Shown here: one piece after another, positions 44,967 through 54,084 of the stretch | How positions within the stretch are numbered: position 1 is the stretch's first letter | Layout of the letters: the number at the start of each line of letters is the position of its first letter | Source: JAOUEA01 sp963810945 | GTDB taxonomy: Bacteria > Actinomycetota > UBA4738 > HRBIN12 | Direction of reading: 5' to 3' | DNA: 64,000 nt | Assembly (NCBI GenBank): GCA_963810945.1 | Contig: CAWEPI010000008.1 | Location: 496,001 to 560,000, forward strand | Notes under the pieces: generated by a model | The model's input: the letters and a program-made list of their open reading frames with translations, nothing else | Databases searched by the model: none | What the model was told of the DNA's origin: nothing | Program-made: the position numbers and the translations under genes

Positions 44967-45581
44967 TCAGTCGGGCTCGGGCGGCTTGAGGGCGGCCCGC
45001 ACGAACACCATCACCTCGCGTTCGCGCAGCCGCAGCGACTGTCGGCTCTTGTCCGCGCCCACCACGGCGTTCAGGACGCTCGCCTCGGTGAGCGAGCCCA
45101 CCACCGCCGTGTAGAGGGTGAAGAGCAACAGGGCGGGGTCCTGCTTGCGGATCTCCCCGTGATCCATCCCGGTCTGCAGGAAGTCGATCGCGCGACGGCG
45201 CAGCGGGTCGATCACATCCGCGAAGCGGTCGAACGCGTCGGGCCCCAGGCGACCCGCCTCCCGCACGAACATCGGGAACTCCGGCCACTCACCCGCCAGA
45301 CGGAACACCGCGTGGATCACCGCTTCCGCACGATCCCAGTACGTCTCCTTGTCCGCCAGCGCCTTCGCCATCTCGTAGGCGAGTCGCTCACCGGCGGCTC
45401 CGAGGCATGCCTCGAGCAGCGCATCCTTGGACGGGAAGTAGTACAGGAGCGTCTGCTTGCGCACGCCCACCGCGCTCGCGATGTGATCGAGGCTCGCCCC
45501 GCGGTACCCGTCGCGGCCGAACTGGTGGATCGCCTCCGCGACGATCGCCGCCTTGCGCTGCTCACCTCCGGCGCGGGGCAC
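44967..45581 (-). CDS. TetR-family repressor, last gene of the lipid-type operon
   Basis: The 204-residue protein has an N-terminal helix-turn-helix (AIHQFGRDGYRGASLDHIASAVGVRKQTLLYYFPSKDALL in segments) and a helical ligand-binding domain (AcrR-C-like, FPMFVREAGRLGPDAFDRF). It begins 4 bases after the PlsC-like stop, so it is cotranscribed with the genes it probably controls. The palindrome at 51656-51671 in the operon promoter is the best candidate operator. Confidence 0.9.
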   Translation of the reverse strand: MPRAGGEQRKAAIVAEAIHQFGRDGYRGASLDHIASAVGVRKQTLLYYFPSKDALLEACLGAAGERLAYEMAKALADKETYWDRAEAVIHAVFRLAGEWPEFPMFVREAGRLGPDAFDRFADVIDPLRRRAIDFLQTGMDHGEIRKQDPALLLFTLYTAVVGSLTEASVLNAVVGADKSRQSLRLREREVMVFVRAALKPPEPD

Positions 45582-45585
45582 GGCG

Positions 45586-46497
45586 CTACTCCCAGGTCCG
45601 GTCGGGCGACCGGCGCGGGACCGGCCGCGACCCGTCCCACTTGCGCCGCCACTCCGGTCCCTGCGGACCGATGATCGCCGGCGTCGCCCCCTGCTCGGCG
45701 CGACGCAGCGACTCCCACCACGTGGTCTTGTCCTCGTCCAGGAGCACCGCCACGGCCTGGCTCATCCGCACGGAGAACGCCTGGTGCGTCTCACCCTCGT
45801 TCGGGTACACGGGGTCGCCGTAGCGCACGCTCACCGGGGGCCGGCCCCGCTTCGGCCAGTTGGTCCCCTTGGGCCAGGCCTGGTACGCGCCGCGGATCGC
45901 GACGGGCAACGCGCCCACCCCCGCCTCGATGCACAGGCGCGAGGTCCCGTGCCGGAAGCGCTGCGCGTGGCCGTCCGGCGAGCGCGCACCCTCGGGGAAC
46001 ACCACGAGGCTCCAGCCGTCGTCGAGGAGCTCCCGCGCCTTGGTCACCGCGCCGCGGCCTCCCTTCGCCCGGTCGATCGGGAACCCGCCGTACACGAGGG
46101 CCGTGAACGCCTGACGCCACCAGACGTCGAAGAAGTAGTCGCGCGCCGCGCCCACCGCCGTCTTGGACTGCCAGCGGTCGGGGAGCGACGTCATGATGAT
46201 CGTCGCGTCCAAGTGGCTCGTGTGGTTCGAATAGAAGATCAGCGGGCCGGCGACCCCGTCGAGCTTCTCCCGCCCGTGCACGCGCATCGTCACCTCGTTG
46301 CGCAGCATCGGCCCGATCACCGTCTTGAGGATCACCTGGCGCGCCGCCGTGCCCACCTCCGTACGGGCCCAGTCCGTCGGGAAGAGGTGGTCCTCTCGTT
46401 CGGGCGTGAACGGCTCGGCCGACCGGGGCACCATCGGACGGCGTCCCCACCGGAAGCCTTCGGCCATCGTCTTCAGCTCGTCGCGGATGCCGCCCAT
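45586..46497 (-). CDS. PlsC-type 1-acyl-glycerol-phosphate acyltransferase
   Basis: The 303-residue protein has the acyltransferase motifs NHTSHLDA (H-x4-D), FPIDRAKGG and VVFPEGARSPDG. It transfers acyl chains from CoA or ACP to a lysophospholipid or another alcohol at the membrane. It lies between the LarA-like and TetR genes with gaps of 9 and 4 bases and is frame-intact. Confidence 0.9.
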   Translation of the reverse strand: MGGIRDELKTMAEGFRWGRRPMVPRSAEPFTPEREDHLFPTDWARTEVGTAARQVILKTVIGPMLRNEVTMRVHGREKLDGVAGPLIFYSNHTSHLDATIIMTSLPDRWQSKTAVGAARDYFFDVWWRQAFTALVYGGFPIDRAKGGRGAVTKARELLDDGWSLVVFPEGARSPDGHAQRFRHGTSRLCIEAGVGALPVAIRGAYQAWPKGTNWPKRGRPPVSVRYGDPVYPNEGETHQAFSVRMSQAVAVLLDEDKTTWWESLRRAEQGATPAIIGPQGPEWRRKWDGSRPVPRRSPDRTWE

Positions 46498-46506
46498 CAG
46501 CGTCTC

Positions 46507-48101
46507 CTAACGCACGTCCGCGATCATCACGGGCGGGGCGTGGAAGTAGGTCATCGACGGACCGGAGCCGACCGTGTCCTTCGCCATCTCGATCGCGTCG
46601 CGGAGCGAGCTCGGCGCGGCGATACCCGAGCCGGCTGACGGTCTTGGGCTCCCCGCCCACGAAGATCACGTCGCCCGCGTGGTCGCGCCCGTGCGCCCCC
46701 CAGTACCACATGTAGAACGGGTGGACGCCGTGGTACGCGTTGCTCGTGCGGTACAGGTGCCGGTACCAGGGGTCGGTCGCGTACTTCTCCTCGAACTTCG
46801 ACTCGATCGTCTTGGGGTCGGTGGTCTCGGAGAGGACCTCCTCGAAGAAGTCGATGTAGCTGGGGTGGTGGATCTGGTTGAACTCCCACGGCACCGGGTG
46901 GTGCAGGATCACGACGCCGCCCTCGCGCACCAGCGGCTTGTTCCGGTACATGTTGAACAGGTACCCGAGGCCGAGGCAGTGCACGAGGATCGGGTTCAGG
47001 ATCGAGTTCACGTTGTACGGCCCGAGGTAGGGGATGCCCATGATCAGGACGTCGGATTGGCCTTGGACCTCCACCAGTTGCTGGCGATGCAGGTTGGTGA
47101 GCGTGCGCTCGTGCACCGCCTCCACCTCGCCGGCGTTGATGCCCGTGAGCTTGTAGGGCGCCTCGATCCGCCGGAAGAACTCGCGGCGCACGCGCGGGGG
47201 CGCGACCTCGTTCCCCTTCTTCGCGGCCATCATCAGCGCCTGGTCGTAGGCGCTCCACTCCCACTCGCGCTTGTTGAGGAAGCCGAGGCTGCCGGGGAAC
47301 GTCTCGGCGTTCAGCGTGGTCTCGATCTGGAAGACCTTCACGCCGTCGGCAGCGAGCTTGCGGCCCATCCGGTTCACCGAGTCGTTGATGGCGCTGTGGC
47401 CCTCGCGCGGATCCATGTAGGAGCGTCGAGTGCAGCATCGTCTCGACGTTGTGATGGTGCTTGAGGCTCTTGTAGCTCGGCGAGGCCCACCGCCACGGAC
47501 TTGTGGCCCCCGTCCATCGCCACCAGGTTGATGTTCACGTAGACGATCAGGTCGGACTCCGCCGCGCGCTTGCTGATCTCGACGTCCTCGCCCTCGTCGG
47601 TGATCCCGAAGCTCGTCAGCGCCTCGGGGTCCTCGGCGTCGAAGTTGTAGAGCTGCTTGGGGAAGAACGAGCGGAAGACGCGCTCGCCCACCATGCGCTC
47701 GATCTCCGAAGGCGGTCATCCGGCGGTGCAGCGCGGTGGCCACGATCAGCTCGACGTCCTCGACGCCCGTTGCGCGCCGCCAGCTCGATCACGTGCTCGA
47801 GGATCCGCTGACGGATGTCGGGCGTGACCATCGGCGGCAGCGGGATCGAGATGTCGTCGATCGCGATCGTGAGTTTCATCCCCGCCGTGAGCAGCTCCGG
47901 GAGCGGCTTCGAGTCGCCCACCGGGTGCAGGAGGGCGTGGCGGATCGCCGCGTTGACGTCCTTGATGCCTGGGAGCGCGTCCGGCGGGTACACCACGCGC
48001 GTGCCGAGCGGGAACTTCTGCATGCGGAACCCCTCGCCCTCGTGCACGAGGAGCGGGGGCGTCCGTTCGTCGACGTCCAACACGAAACCGGGTCTGGGCA
48101 T
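46507..48101 (-). CDS. LarA (nickel pincer lactate racemase)-like protein, DUF2088 (five frameshifts)
   Basis: Spliced over five one-base insertions (near 47767, 47707, 47479, 47422 and 46612) the gene gives an uninterrupted 529-residue protein from ATG 48101 to TAG 46507. Family marks are IAIDDISIPLPPM, ALHRRMT, NFDAEDPEALTSFG, GGHKSVAVGL (like the GGRK...PG of LarA) and KHHHN. LarA enzymes racemise or epimerise 2-hydroxyacids with a nickel pincer cofactor; distant members have other or unknown substrates. The C-terminal half (EWEWSAYDQALMMAAKKG, GIPYLGPYNVNS) is well preserved, so I regard the gene as functional and the breaks as sequence errors. Confidence 0.78.
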
Positions 48102-48114
48102 CTCGATCGGTCTC

Positions 48115-49327
48115 CTAGTCCTGCGGCGCGAACGCCACCTTGAACGTGCCGAGCTTGCCGGCGGACATCGCGTGATCGATGGCCTCGCGCCACTGCGCGA
48201 GCGGATACGTGGCGCCGACGAGCTCGTCGAGCATGGGGAGCGAGCTCGCCAGCTCGAGCGCGAGCGCGAACGCGTGGCGGCGGTCCCCGTCGACATCCTC
48301 CATCCCGGCCGTGTAGGCGCCGACGAGCTCGAGCTCCCGCATCCACAGCGGGGTGAGGTCGGCGCCGGCGCCCGGGATCCCGCTCACCACGACGCGCCCC
48401 CCGGCCTTCGTGGTGCGCAGGCACATGTCGAGCGCGCTCCGCGAGCCCGTGCACTCCAGGGCCACGTCGACGCCGCCCAGCAGGAACTCCAGGCCCCGTT
48501 CGGGCGTGAGCTTCACCGCGCTGCCCCGCGCGGCGCACGGCCTTCGGTGGCGTGCTCGGGTCGCACGACCTCGGTCGGCGCCGGCCATCTTCGCGGCGGC
48601 GCGTTGCCGCGGGTGCTTGGCCGCCACCACGATCGCGCCCGGCGTCCGCGAACCGGCGCAGTGCGATCAGCGTGAGCAGGCCCACGGTGCCGGCGCCCAC
48701 CACGAGGACGTCGCCCCCGGCCGGCACGCGGGCACGCAGCGCGGTGTGGATCGCGCACGCGAACGGCTCGATCAGCACGGCCGTCCGGTCGTCCATCGCG
48801 TCGGGGACCGCCCAGAGCTGCGAGCGATGCGCGAGCATCATGCGGCTCCAGCCCCCGCCCGTGTCCGCGCAGTACCCGGTCTGCAGGCCCGGCTTCAGGT
48901 CGCCGAGCGTGATGCGGTCGCAGCGGCCGTAGTCGCCCGCCGCGCAGTTCGGACAGAGCTCGGGCATCCCGCGCGCGGCGCATCCCAGCACCGAGGAGAT
49001 CACGACACGTTTGCCGGCCTTCAGGTCGCCGCCGGCGTCGTCGAGCAGCTCGCCCACGACCTCGTGGCCCGGCACGAACGGCAGGGAGACGAGCGGCGAG
49101 AAGTAGAAGCTCGACTTCCCCGCGATCGTGGACAGGTCGCTGCCGCAGATGCCCGCCAGGTGCGGCTTCACGCGCACCCAGCCCTCGTGGCGCGGCTCGG
49201 GGTCCGGACGGGTGGACAGGCGCAGCGGCGCGAGCGGGCCGGCCACGAGGCCCGGCGCGCGGTCGCCGACGGCACGCGCGGTCAGGTAGCGCGGCGCGCT
49301 GCGGAACAGCTCCAGCGCGAGCGCCAT
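48115..49327 (-). CDS. Zinc-dependent medium-chain alcohol dehydrogenase (frameshifted)
   Basis: ATG 49327 overlaps the previous stop (TGATG). The catalytic zinc ligands occur in GICGSD and GHEVVGE; a structural-zinc-like Cys set is CPNCAAGDYGRC; the Rossmann start is VLVVGAGTVGLL. Insertions near 48639 (GGGC for GGC) and 48576 and a compensating loss near 48540 disturb the cofactor region; corrected length is 403. The C-terminus (GVDVALECTGSRSALDMC, GGRVVVSGIPGAG) is normal. Within the operon it could interconvert fatty alcohol and aldehyde. Confidence 0.83.
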
Positions 49328-51637
49328 CAGTGCACGCTCCGCATCGGGTCCCGCGGCTTCGGGAAGCGCACGCGCGGCATGCCCTTCGACATGCCCCACT
49401 CCTCGATCGGCCAGCGCCGGCGGCGCGCGTAGCGGTACAGCGACGCGTCCGGCGAGACGGCGACGGGGTTCCCCACCGCCCGCAGCAGCGGGAGGTCGCT
49501 GTAGGAGTCCGCGTAGGCGTAGGAGTGCTTCAGGTCGAGCCCCTCGAGCGAGCGCGTAGCGCTTCAGCCAGGCGGCGCGCGCCTCGCCGACGAGCGGCGG
49601 CTGCGACATGAACCCGGTGTAACGCCCGTCGCGTTCCTCCAGCTCGGCGCCGATCACGACGTCGAACAGGGGAGCGAGCGGCCGCACGAACGGCTCGGCG
49701 GCCGCCGTGATCAGCACGGTGCGGTGCCCGGCCGCGCGGTGCTCGCGGATCCGCCGGATGGCGGCGGCGCTCGCCTTCTGCAGCATGAACTCGCCCACGT
49801 GCTCGCGCACCAGCCGGTCGATGCCCTCCACGCTGGCGCCCTCGTACCGCCGGAAGAACGTCCGCAGGAAGTCGCCGCGATCGCGCCGGTCGATCTGGAG
49901 GTAGCCCGGGATCTTCGAGAAGACGTCGAAGAGCTCGGCGGGCCACGCGTCGGGCTCCAGGTCGGCCATCCGGGTCCACACGTAGGACTCCACCACGTTG
50001 GACGTGATGATCGTGCCCTCCATGTCGAAGACCGCCAGCACCGGCTCGCTCGCGCTCGCGGATCTTCACGGCGGGCTTCTCGCGGTCGCGCTTGGAGAGC
50101 TCGCGCAGGCTCTGTGTGACGGCCGGCGTGTGCACGTCCTTCAGGTAGTACTTCCAGTCGATCATCGCGACGTCGAACGGGAACGCCACCTTGTCCCGCA
50201 TCGCTCATCGACTCGAAGAGCGCGAGCGTGCGGTCGTCGGTGTAGACGACCTCGGTCTCCGTGTACATCCCGTAGAGGTCGCTGTAGCGCTTCACGAAGT
50301 CCACGCGGGCTTTGTCGCGGTCCACGCGGTTGACGGCGTCGCGCATCCCCTTGGACTTGGGCAGGTGCGTGACGACCTGTTCCGCGAGGTCGGTGAGGCG
50401 CTCTGCCCGCCGGAGCATCCGCTCGACCTTGAGGCGGCCGGGGAAGTCCCAGTCCGGCACCTTGTGCTCGCCGCGCCCACGCTCGGGTAACGGGTGCTCC
50501 TCGAAGTATCCGCGGATCCACTCGTACAGCTCGAAGAAGCGCAGCGGGTTCCTGCGAGCCGGAGCTCACGTTGTAGTGCACCGCGGTAGCCGGCTCGGGC
50601 GGGTTCGCGGCGATCGCCAGGAGCGCGTTCACCACGAAGTCCACCGGGATCAGGTCGATGATGCCCTCGGGGATGCCCGGGAACTCGGGGATCTGGCCGA
50701 GCCCGTAGGCGCGGATGATCGGGTCGGCCATCTTGAAGCCGTCGATCCAGCCGGGGAACGGGTGCAGCAGTGCCGACTCGATGATGGAGGGGCGCACGAT
50801 CGACAGCGGCAGGCCTTCGGCCGCGGCGAGCTCCTCGACCGCGCGCTCGCCCATCGCCTTCGTGAACGTGTACACGTCGGGCCAGCCGAGGGACCGCGCC
50901 CGCATCCGCCCGTACTCCACCAGACGCTTGGTGACCCACTTCTGGCGGCGCTCCTCGGCATCGTCGGCGACCGTGCTGGGGCCCGCGCGCTCGTGCTCCT
51001 TGCGGGCGGCCTCCAGGAACGCGCCCAGCATCTCGGGCTTGCGGGACTGGGCCTCCACGTCGCCGCGCGCCTGCAGCGCGAGCTCCAGCTCCAGCCGGTA
51101 GTCGACGCGCTGCTCGAGCGGTCCCTCCGGGATCACGCCCTTGCGCACGCCGGCCACGTACGCGGTGGACACGTGGACGAGCGCCGGCCGCGAGCCGCCG
51201 TTCACCACCCCGTGGTACATGTTCAGCGCGCCCTGGAGGTTGGTCTGGAACCCCTCGTCGATGGGCGGGTCGAAGCTCACGGTGGCGGCGGAGTGCATCG
51301 CCACGTCGATGCCGTCGGGGATGGGCGGCTCGCCGCGCGAGAAGTCCGCGTCGATCACGTCGACCCGTTCGTCAAGTAAGTTGACCAATCCGTCGTCGCC
51401 GACGCGCTCGCGCAGCGTGTCGAAGGCCGGCTTGCGCAGGAGGTACTCCACGCGCTCGCGGCTGGTGGCGCCCGTCTGCGACCGGACGAGGAGGGTGACG
51501 TGCGTCTCGGGGAAGTCCGCGAGCAGCCGCTCGAAGACCACCTGCGCCAGGAAGCCCGTCACCCCGGTCAGCAGCATCCGCTTGCCGGCGAGCTTCTCGA
51601 CGATCGAGGCCGGGGCCCCTCCCCCGCTCTCTACCAT
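49327..51637 (-). CDS. Fatty acyl-CoA reductase fused to HAD-IB phosphatase-like domain (four frameshifts)
   Basis: Corrected for one-base insertions near 50552, 50203, 50050 and 49551, the gene encodes 768 residues. Residues about 15-370 are an extended SDR of the fatty-acyl/thioester reductase type: GVTGFLAQVVFE, MHSAATVSFD, VHVSTAYVAG, YTFTKAMGE (Tyr-x3-Lys), then a reductase C-terminal region. Residues about 530-768 are a HAD-IB domain: FDMEGTI (second Asp is Glu), ITAAAEPF and YADSYSDLPLL. The SDR part would reduce acyl-CoA to aldehyde or alcohol; the HAD part's substrate is unknown and the Asp to Glu change may weaken it. It is the first gene of the operon; CATAAT lies 7 bases before the ATG. 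Confidence 0.82.
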
Positions 51638-51644
51638 GCGGCAG

Positions 51645-51675
51645 ATTATGAGCTATCTACCACTTGGTAGACAAG
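51645..51675 (-). promoter_or_regulatory. Promoter of the acyl-reductase operon
   Basis: On the minus strand TTGTCT (51675-51670), a 19-base spacer and CATAAT (51650-51645) lead to a transcript start at or next to ATG 51637, so the mRNA is leaderless. Confidence 0.6.
51656..51671. promoter_or_regulatory. 16-bp palindromic operator, probably for the TetR repressor
   Basis: TCTACCACTTGGTAGA: 7-base half-sites TCTACCA and TGGTAGA are exact reverse complements with a 2-base spacer. It lies between the -35 and -10 of the operon promoter, the usual place for a TetR-family dimer to block RNA polymerase. The MazG gene on the other side may be affected too. Confidence 0.65.
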
Positions 51676-51710
51676 TCGGTCCTGAGAACGGCCCGGCTAG
51701 ACTCCGCGCC

Positions 51711-52000
51711 ATGGAGCTGTCGGAGCTGCAGACGGTCGATGCGCGAGACCTACGGCGAGCGCGACGCCGCCCGAGGGCGCGACGCCACGTTCCGCTGGCT
51801 GACCGAGGAGGTCGGTGAGCTCGCCCGCGCCCTGCGCAAGGGCGACCGCGCCAACCTCGAGCTCGAGTTCTCGCGACGTGCTCGCCTGGCTGGCGTCGCT
51901 CGCGAACCAGGAAGGCGTGGACCTCGACCAGGCGATCCAGCGCTACGCCGACGGCTGTCCGAAGTGCCACCGCAAGCCGTGCGGGTGCGCGTTCGCATGA
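51711..52000 (+). CDS. MazG-like nucleotide pyrophosphohydrolase (two frameshifts)
   Basis: With one-base insertions near 51736 and 51874 removed, ATG 51711 to TGA 52000 encodes 95 residues: MELSELQTVMRETYGERDAA in the first helix, WLTEEVGELARAL (the metal-binding E-E-x-x-E) and EFSDVLAWLASLANQ (E-x2-D of the second motif), then DGCPKCHRKPCGCAF, a four-Cys zinc-like tail. It hydrolyses aberrant NTPs. TAGACT lies 7 bases before the ATG. The stop overlaps the Eis-like start. Confidence 0.8.
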
Positions 52001-53184
52001 GCGTCGTCACGCCCGGCGACGGGCACCGCGAGCAGATCGCCGGGGTCATGGCGACGGCGCTCAACTTCCCGCTCGCGCGTGCCCTGCTCCGTGCCCCCAG
52101 CTATCCGCTCACGGACATGCGGGTGGCGTTGCAGGACGCCGAGGTCGTGGCCGTCGCGGCCGAGTTCCGCCTGGCGCAGTGGTTCGGCGGGCGCCCGGTC
52201 GGGTGCAGCGGGATCTGGGGCGTCGCGACCCTGCCCGAGCATCGCGGCACGGGCCTCGCGACCGCCTGCATCAAGGCGATCCTGGACGACGCCCGCGGGC
52301 GCGGGGACGCGGTCACGAGCCTCTTCCCGGCGCTGCTCACGCCCTACCGCCGGATGGGCTACGAGCTCGCTGGGGCCTTCGCGGAGCATCGCCTCCCGCT
52401 CGACGCCTTGCCCGACAACGGGCGCGACCTCCCTCCGGTGGAGCTCGCCGACCGCGAGCGCGACCTTCCGGGGATCCGCGCCGCCTACCGCACGTGGGTC
52501 GAGGGTGAGAACGGGCCCGTCGAGCCGCTCGACGACGACCATTGGGTGCGTCGCTTCCTGGATCGTCCCTCGGACGAGACGTTCCGTGCGGTGGTGGTGC
52601 GCGAGGACGGTCGCGTCACGGGGTTCGCGGCGTTCACGCGCGCGGTGGATCCCGGCCCGCTCGACATCGCGTTCGGTCTGAAGTGCACGCTGCTCTTCGG
52701 CGTCACGGGTCCCGCCTGGGAGGCGCTCTTCGCCTACTTCCGCGGCCATCGTGGCCTCGGCAAGTGGCTCCAGTGGCCGGGACCGCCCGCGGATCCCAAC
52801 GCGATCGGCTCCGCGGAGACCTTCCTGGAGCGGCCGTTCCGCCACGACTGGATGCTCAGGCTCCTCGATGTCCCCGCCGCCTTCGAGCGGCGCGGCTACC
52901 CCGCCATCGACGCCGACGTCGTCTTCTGCGTGGACGACCCGATGTATCCGGAGAACGCGGGGCCCTGGCGGATGGAGGTGCGCGGAGGCGTGGCCACCGT
53001 GCAGCTCGACCACGCCGAGTCGTGCCGATCGATCCCGGTGGGCGCGCTCTCGGCGATGTACACCGGCTACCTGCGCCCACGTGACGCCGTGCGCCTGGGG
53101 TTCCTCCACGCCGAAGATCCGTCGGTCGAGGCGTTCACCCGGCTGCTCTCGGGCCCCGATCCCTGGTGCCCGTTCTTCTTCTGA
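51997..53184 (+). CDS. Eis-like N-acetyltransferase
   Basis: The 395-residue protein has a GNAT core with the acetyl-CoA loop region VATLPEHRGTGLA (R/Q-x-x-G-x-G/A), a second GNAT-like domain and a C-terminal SCP2-like domain ending FFF. This is the three-part architecture of Eis, which acetylates aminoglycosides and peptides at several amines (family knowledge). It overlaps the MazG gene (ATGA) and is followed by another GNAT (TGATG). Confidence 0.88.
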   Translation: MSVVTPGDGHREQIAGVMATALNFPLARALLRAPSYPLTDMRVALQDAEVVAVAAEFRLAQWFGGRPVGCSGIWGVATLPEHRGTGLATACIKAILDDARGRGDAVTSLFPALLTPYRRMGYELAGAFAEHRLPLDALPDNGRDLPPVELADRERDLPGIRAAYRTWVEGENGPVEPLDDDHWVRRFLDRPSDETFRAVVVREDGRVTGFAAFTRAVDPGPLDIAFGLKCTLLFGVTGPAWEALFAYFRGHRGLGKWLQWPGPPADPNAIGSAETFLERPFRHDWMLRLLDVPAAFERRGYPAIDADVVFCVDDPMYPENAGPWRMEVRGGVATVQLDHAESCRSIPVGALSAMYTGYLRPRDAVRLGFLHAEDPSVEAFTRLLSGPDPWCPFFF

Positions 53185-53678
53185 TGGCCCCCGACGCGAT
53201 CGAGGTCCGGTTCGCGCGCCCCGAGGATTGGTCCGCGGTGGCCGGGCTGCTGGTGGAACTGGGTCGCGGGGTGGCCGAGGGGACCGCCGGGGACCCCACG
53301 CACGGGATGCAGTTCGCCGGTCACCTCCGCCGCCTCGACAGCGTCACGCTGGTGGCGGTGCGCGCCGACGCGGTGGTGGGCGTGGTGGACATGGAGTACC
53401 ACCAGCGTCTCGGCGACCATCGCCCTCAGGCGCGCGTGCACGACATCGTGGTGACGGAGCGCGAGCGCGGATCGGGCGTGGGGGCGCGGCTCCTCGACGC
53501 CGCCGAGGACCTCGCGCGCAAGCGCGGATGCTTCCGCATGACGCTCGTGACGGCCGGCTGGCGCGACGGCACGATCGCCTTCTATCGACGGGAAGGTTGG
53601 AGCGACTACGGGACCTGGTTCGTGAAGCCGCTCGCCGCAGACGTCACCCTCGGCGGTCAGCCGGCCGACGACAACTAG
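53184..53678 (+). CDS. GNAT-family N-acetyltransferase
   Basis: The 164-residue protein has the GNAT A motif VTERERGSGVGARLLDAAEDLA and a following IAFYRREGWSDYG. The start overlaps the Eis-like stop by one base. Substrate unknown. The gene ends 4 bases into the convergent DUF1622 gene. Confidence 0.85.
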   Translation: MAPDAIEVRFARPEDWSAVAGLLVELGRGVAEGTAGDPTHGMQFAGHLRRLDSVTLVAVRADAVVGVVDMEYHQRLGDHRPQARVHDIVVTERERGSGVGARLLDAAEDLARKRGCFRMTLVTAGWRDGTIAFYRREGWSDYGTWFVKPLAADVTLGGQPADDN

Positions 53679-54049
53679 CTCGCGTCGGCGTCCTCTTCGC
53701 GCTGCAGCTCCGCCTTGCGCCACGGGACCACGCCGTCCACCTCGATGTCGATCGCGAAGCTCAGCACGATCCGGACCACCACGATCAGACCCAGGGACAG
53801 CGCACTGGACAGCGTGGGATCCACCACGATCGTGCGGATGATGTCGGCGATCACCAGGATCTCGAGACCGAGGAGGATGCCGCGGCCCAGGCCGGCGCGG
53901 AGCGCCAGGAACGCGTCGAGACCGGTCCGTCCGCGCACGACGGCGAGAACGAACCGGACGAACGCGATCGCGCTCGCCACGACGAGGATCGAGACCCCTA
54001 GGAGCTCGAAGACCTTCACGAGGTCCGACATGCCGTGCTCGTAGTCCAT
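53675..54049 (-). CDS. DUF1622 membrane protein
   Basis: The 124-residue protein has three membrane segments (FELLGVSILVVASAIAFVRF, GILLGLEILVIADIIRTIVV and LSLGLIVVVRIVLSFAIDIEV) and a charged tail, as in DUF1622 proteins. An internal ATG at 54031 is an alternative start. Function unknown. Confidence 0.8.
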   Translation of the reverse strand: MDYEHGMSDLVKVFELLGVSILVVASAIAFVRFVLAVVRGRTGLDAFLALRAGLGRGILLGLEILVIADIIRTIVVDPTLSSALSLGLIVVVRIVLSFAIDIEVDGVVPWRKAELQREEDADAS

Positions 54050-54084
54050 GGGCGAACCCTACCGCCAGACCGGGGAGCCGCGGG

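Noticed and set aside
46507..48101. LarA-like gene as a true pseudogene
   Set aside because: Five single insertions but no internal decay; conserved motifs remain in every segment, matching the error pattern seen in lysC and dnaX.
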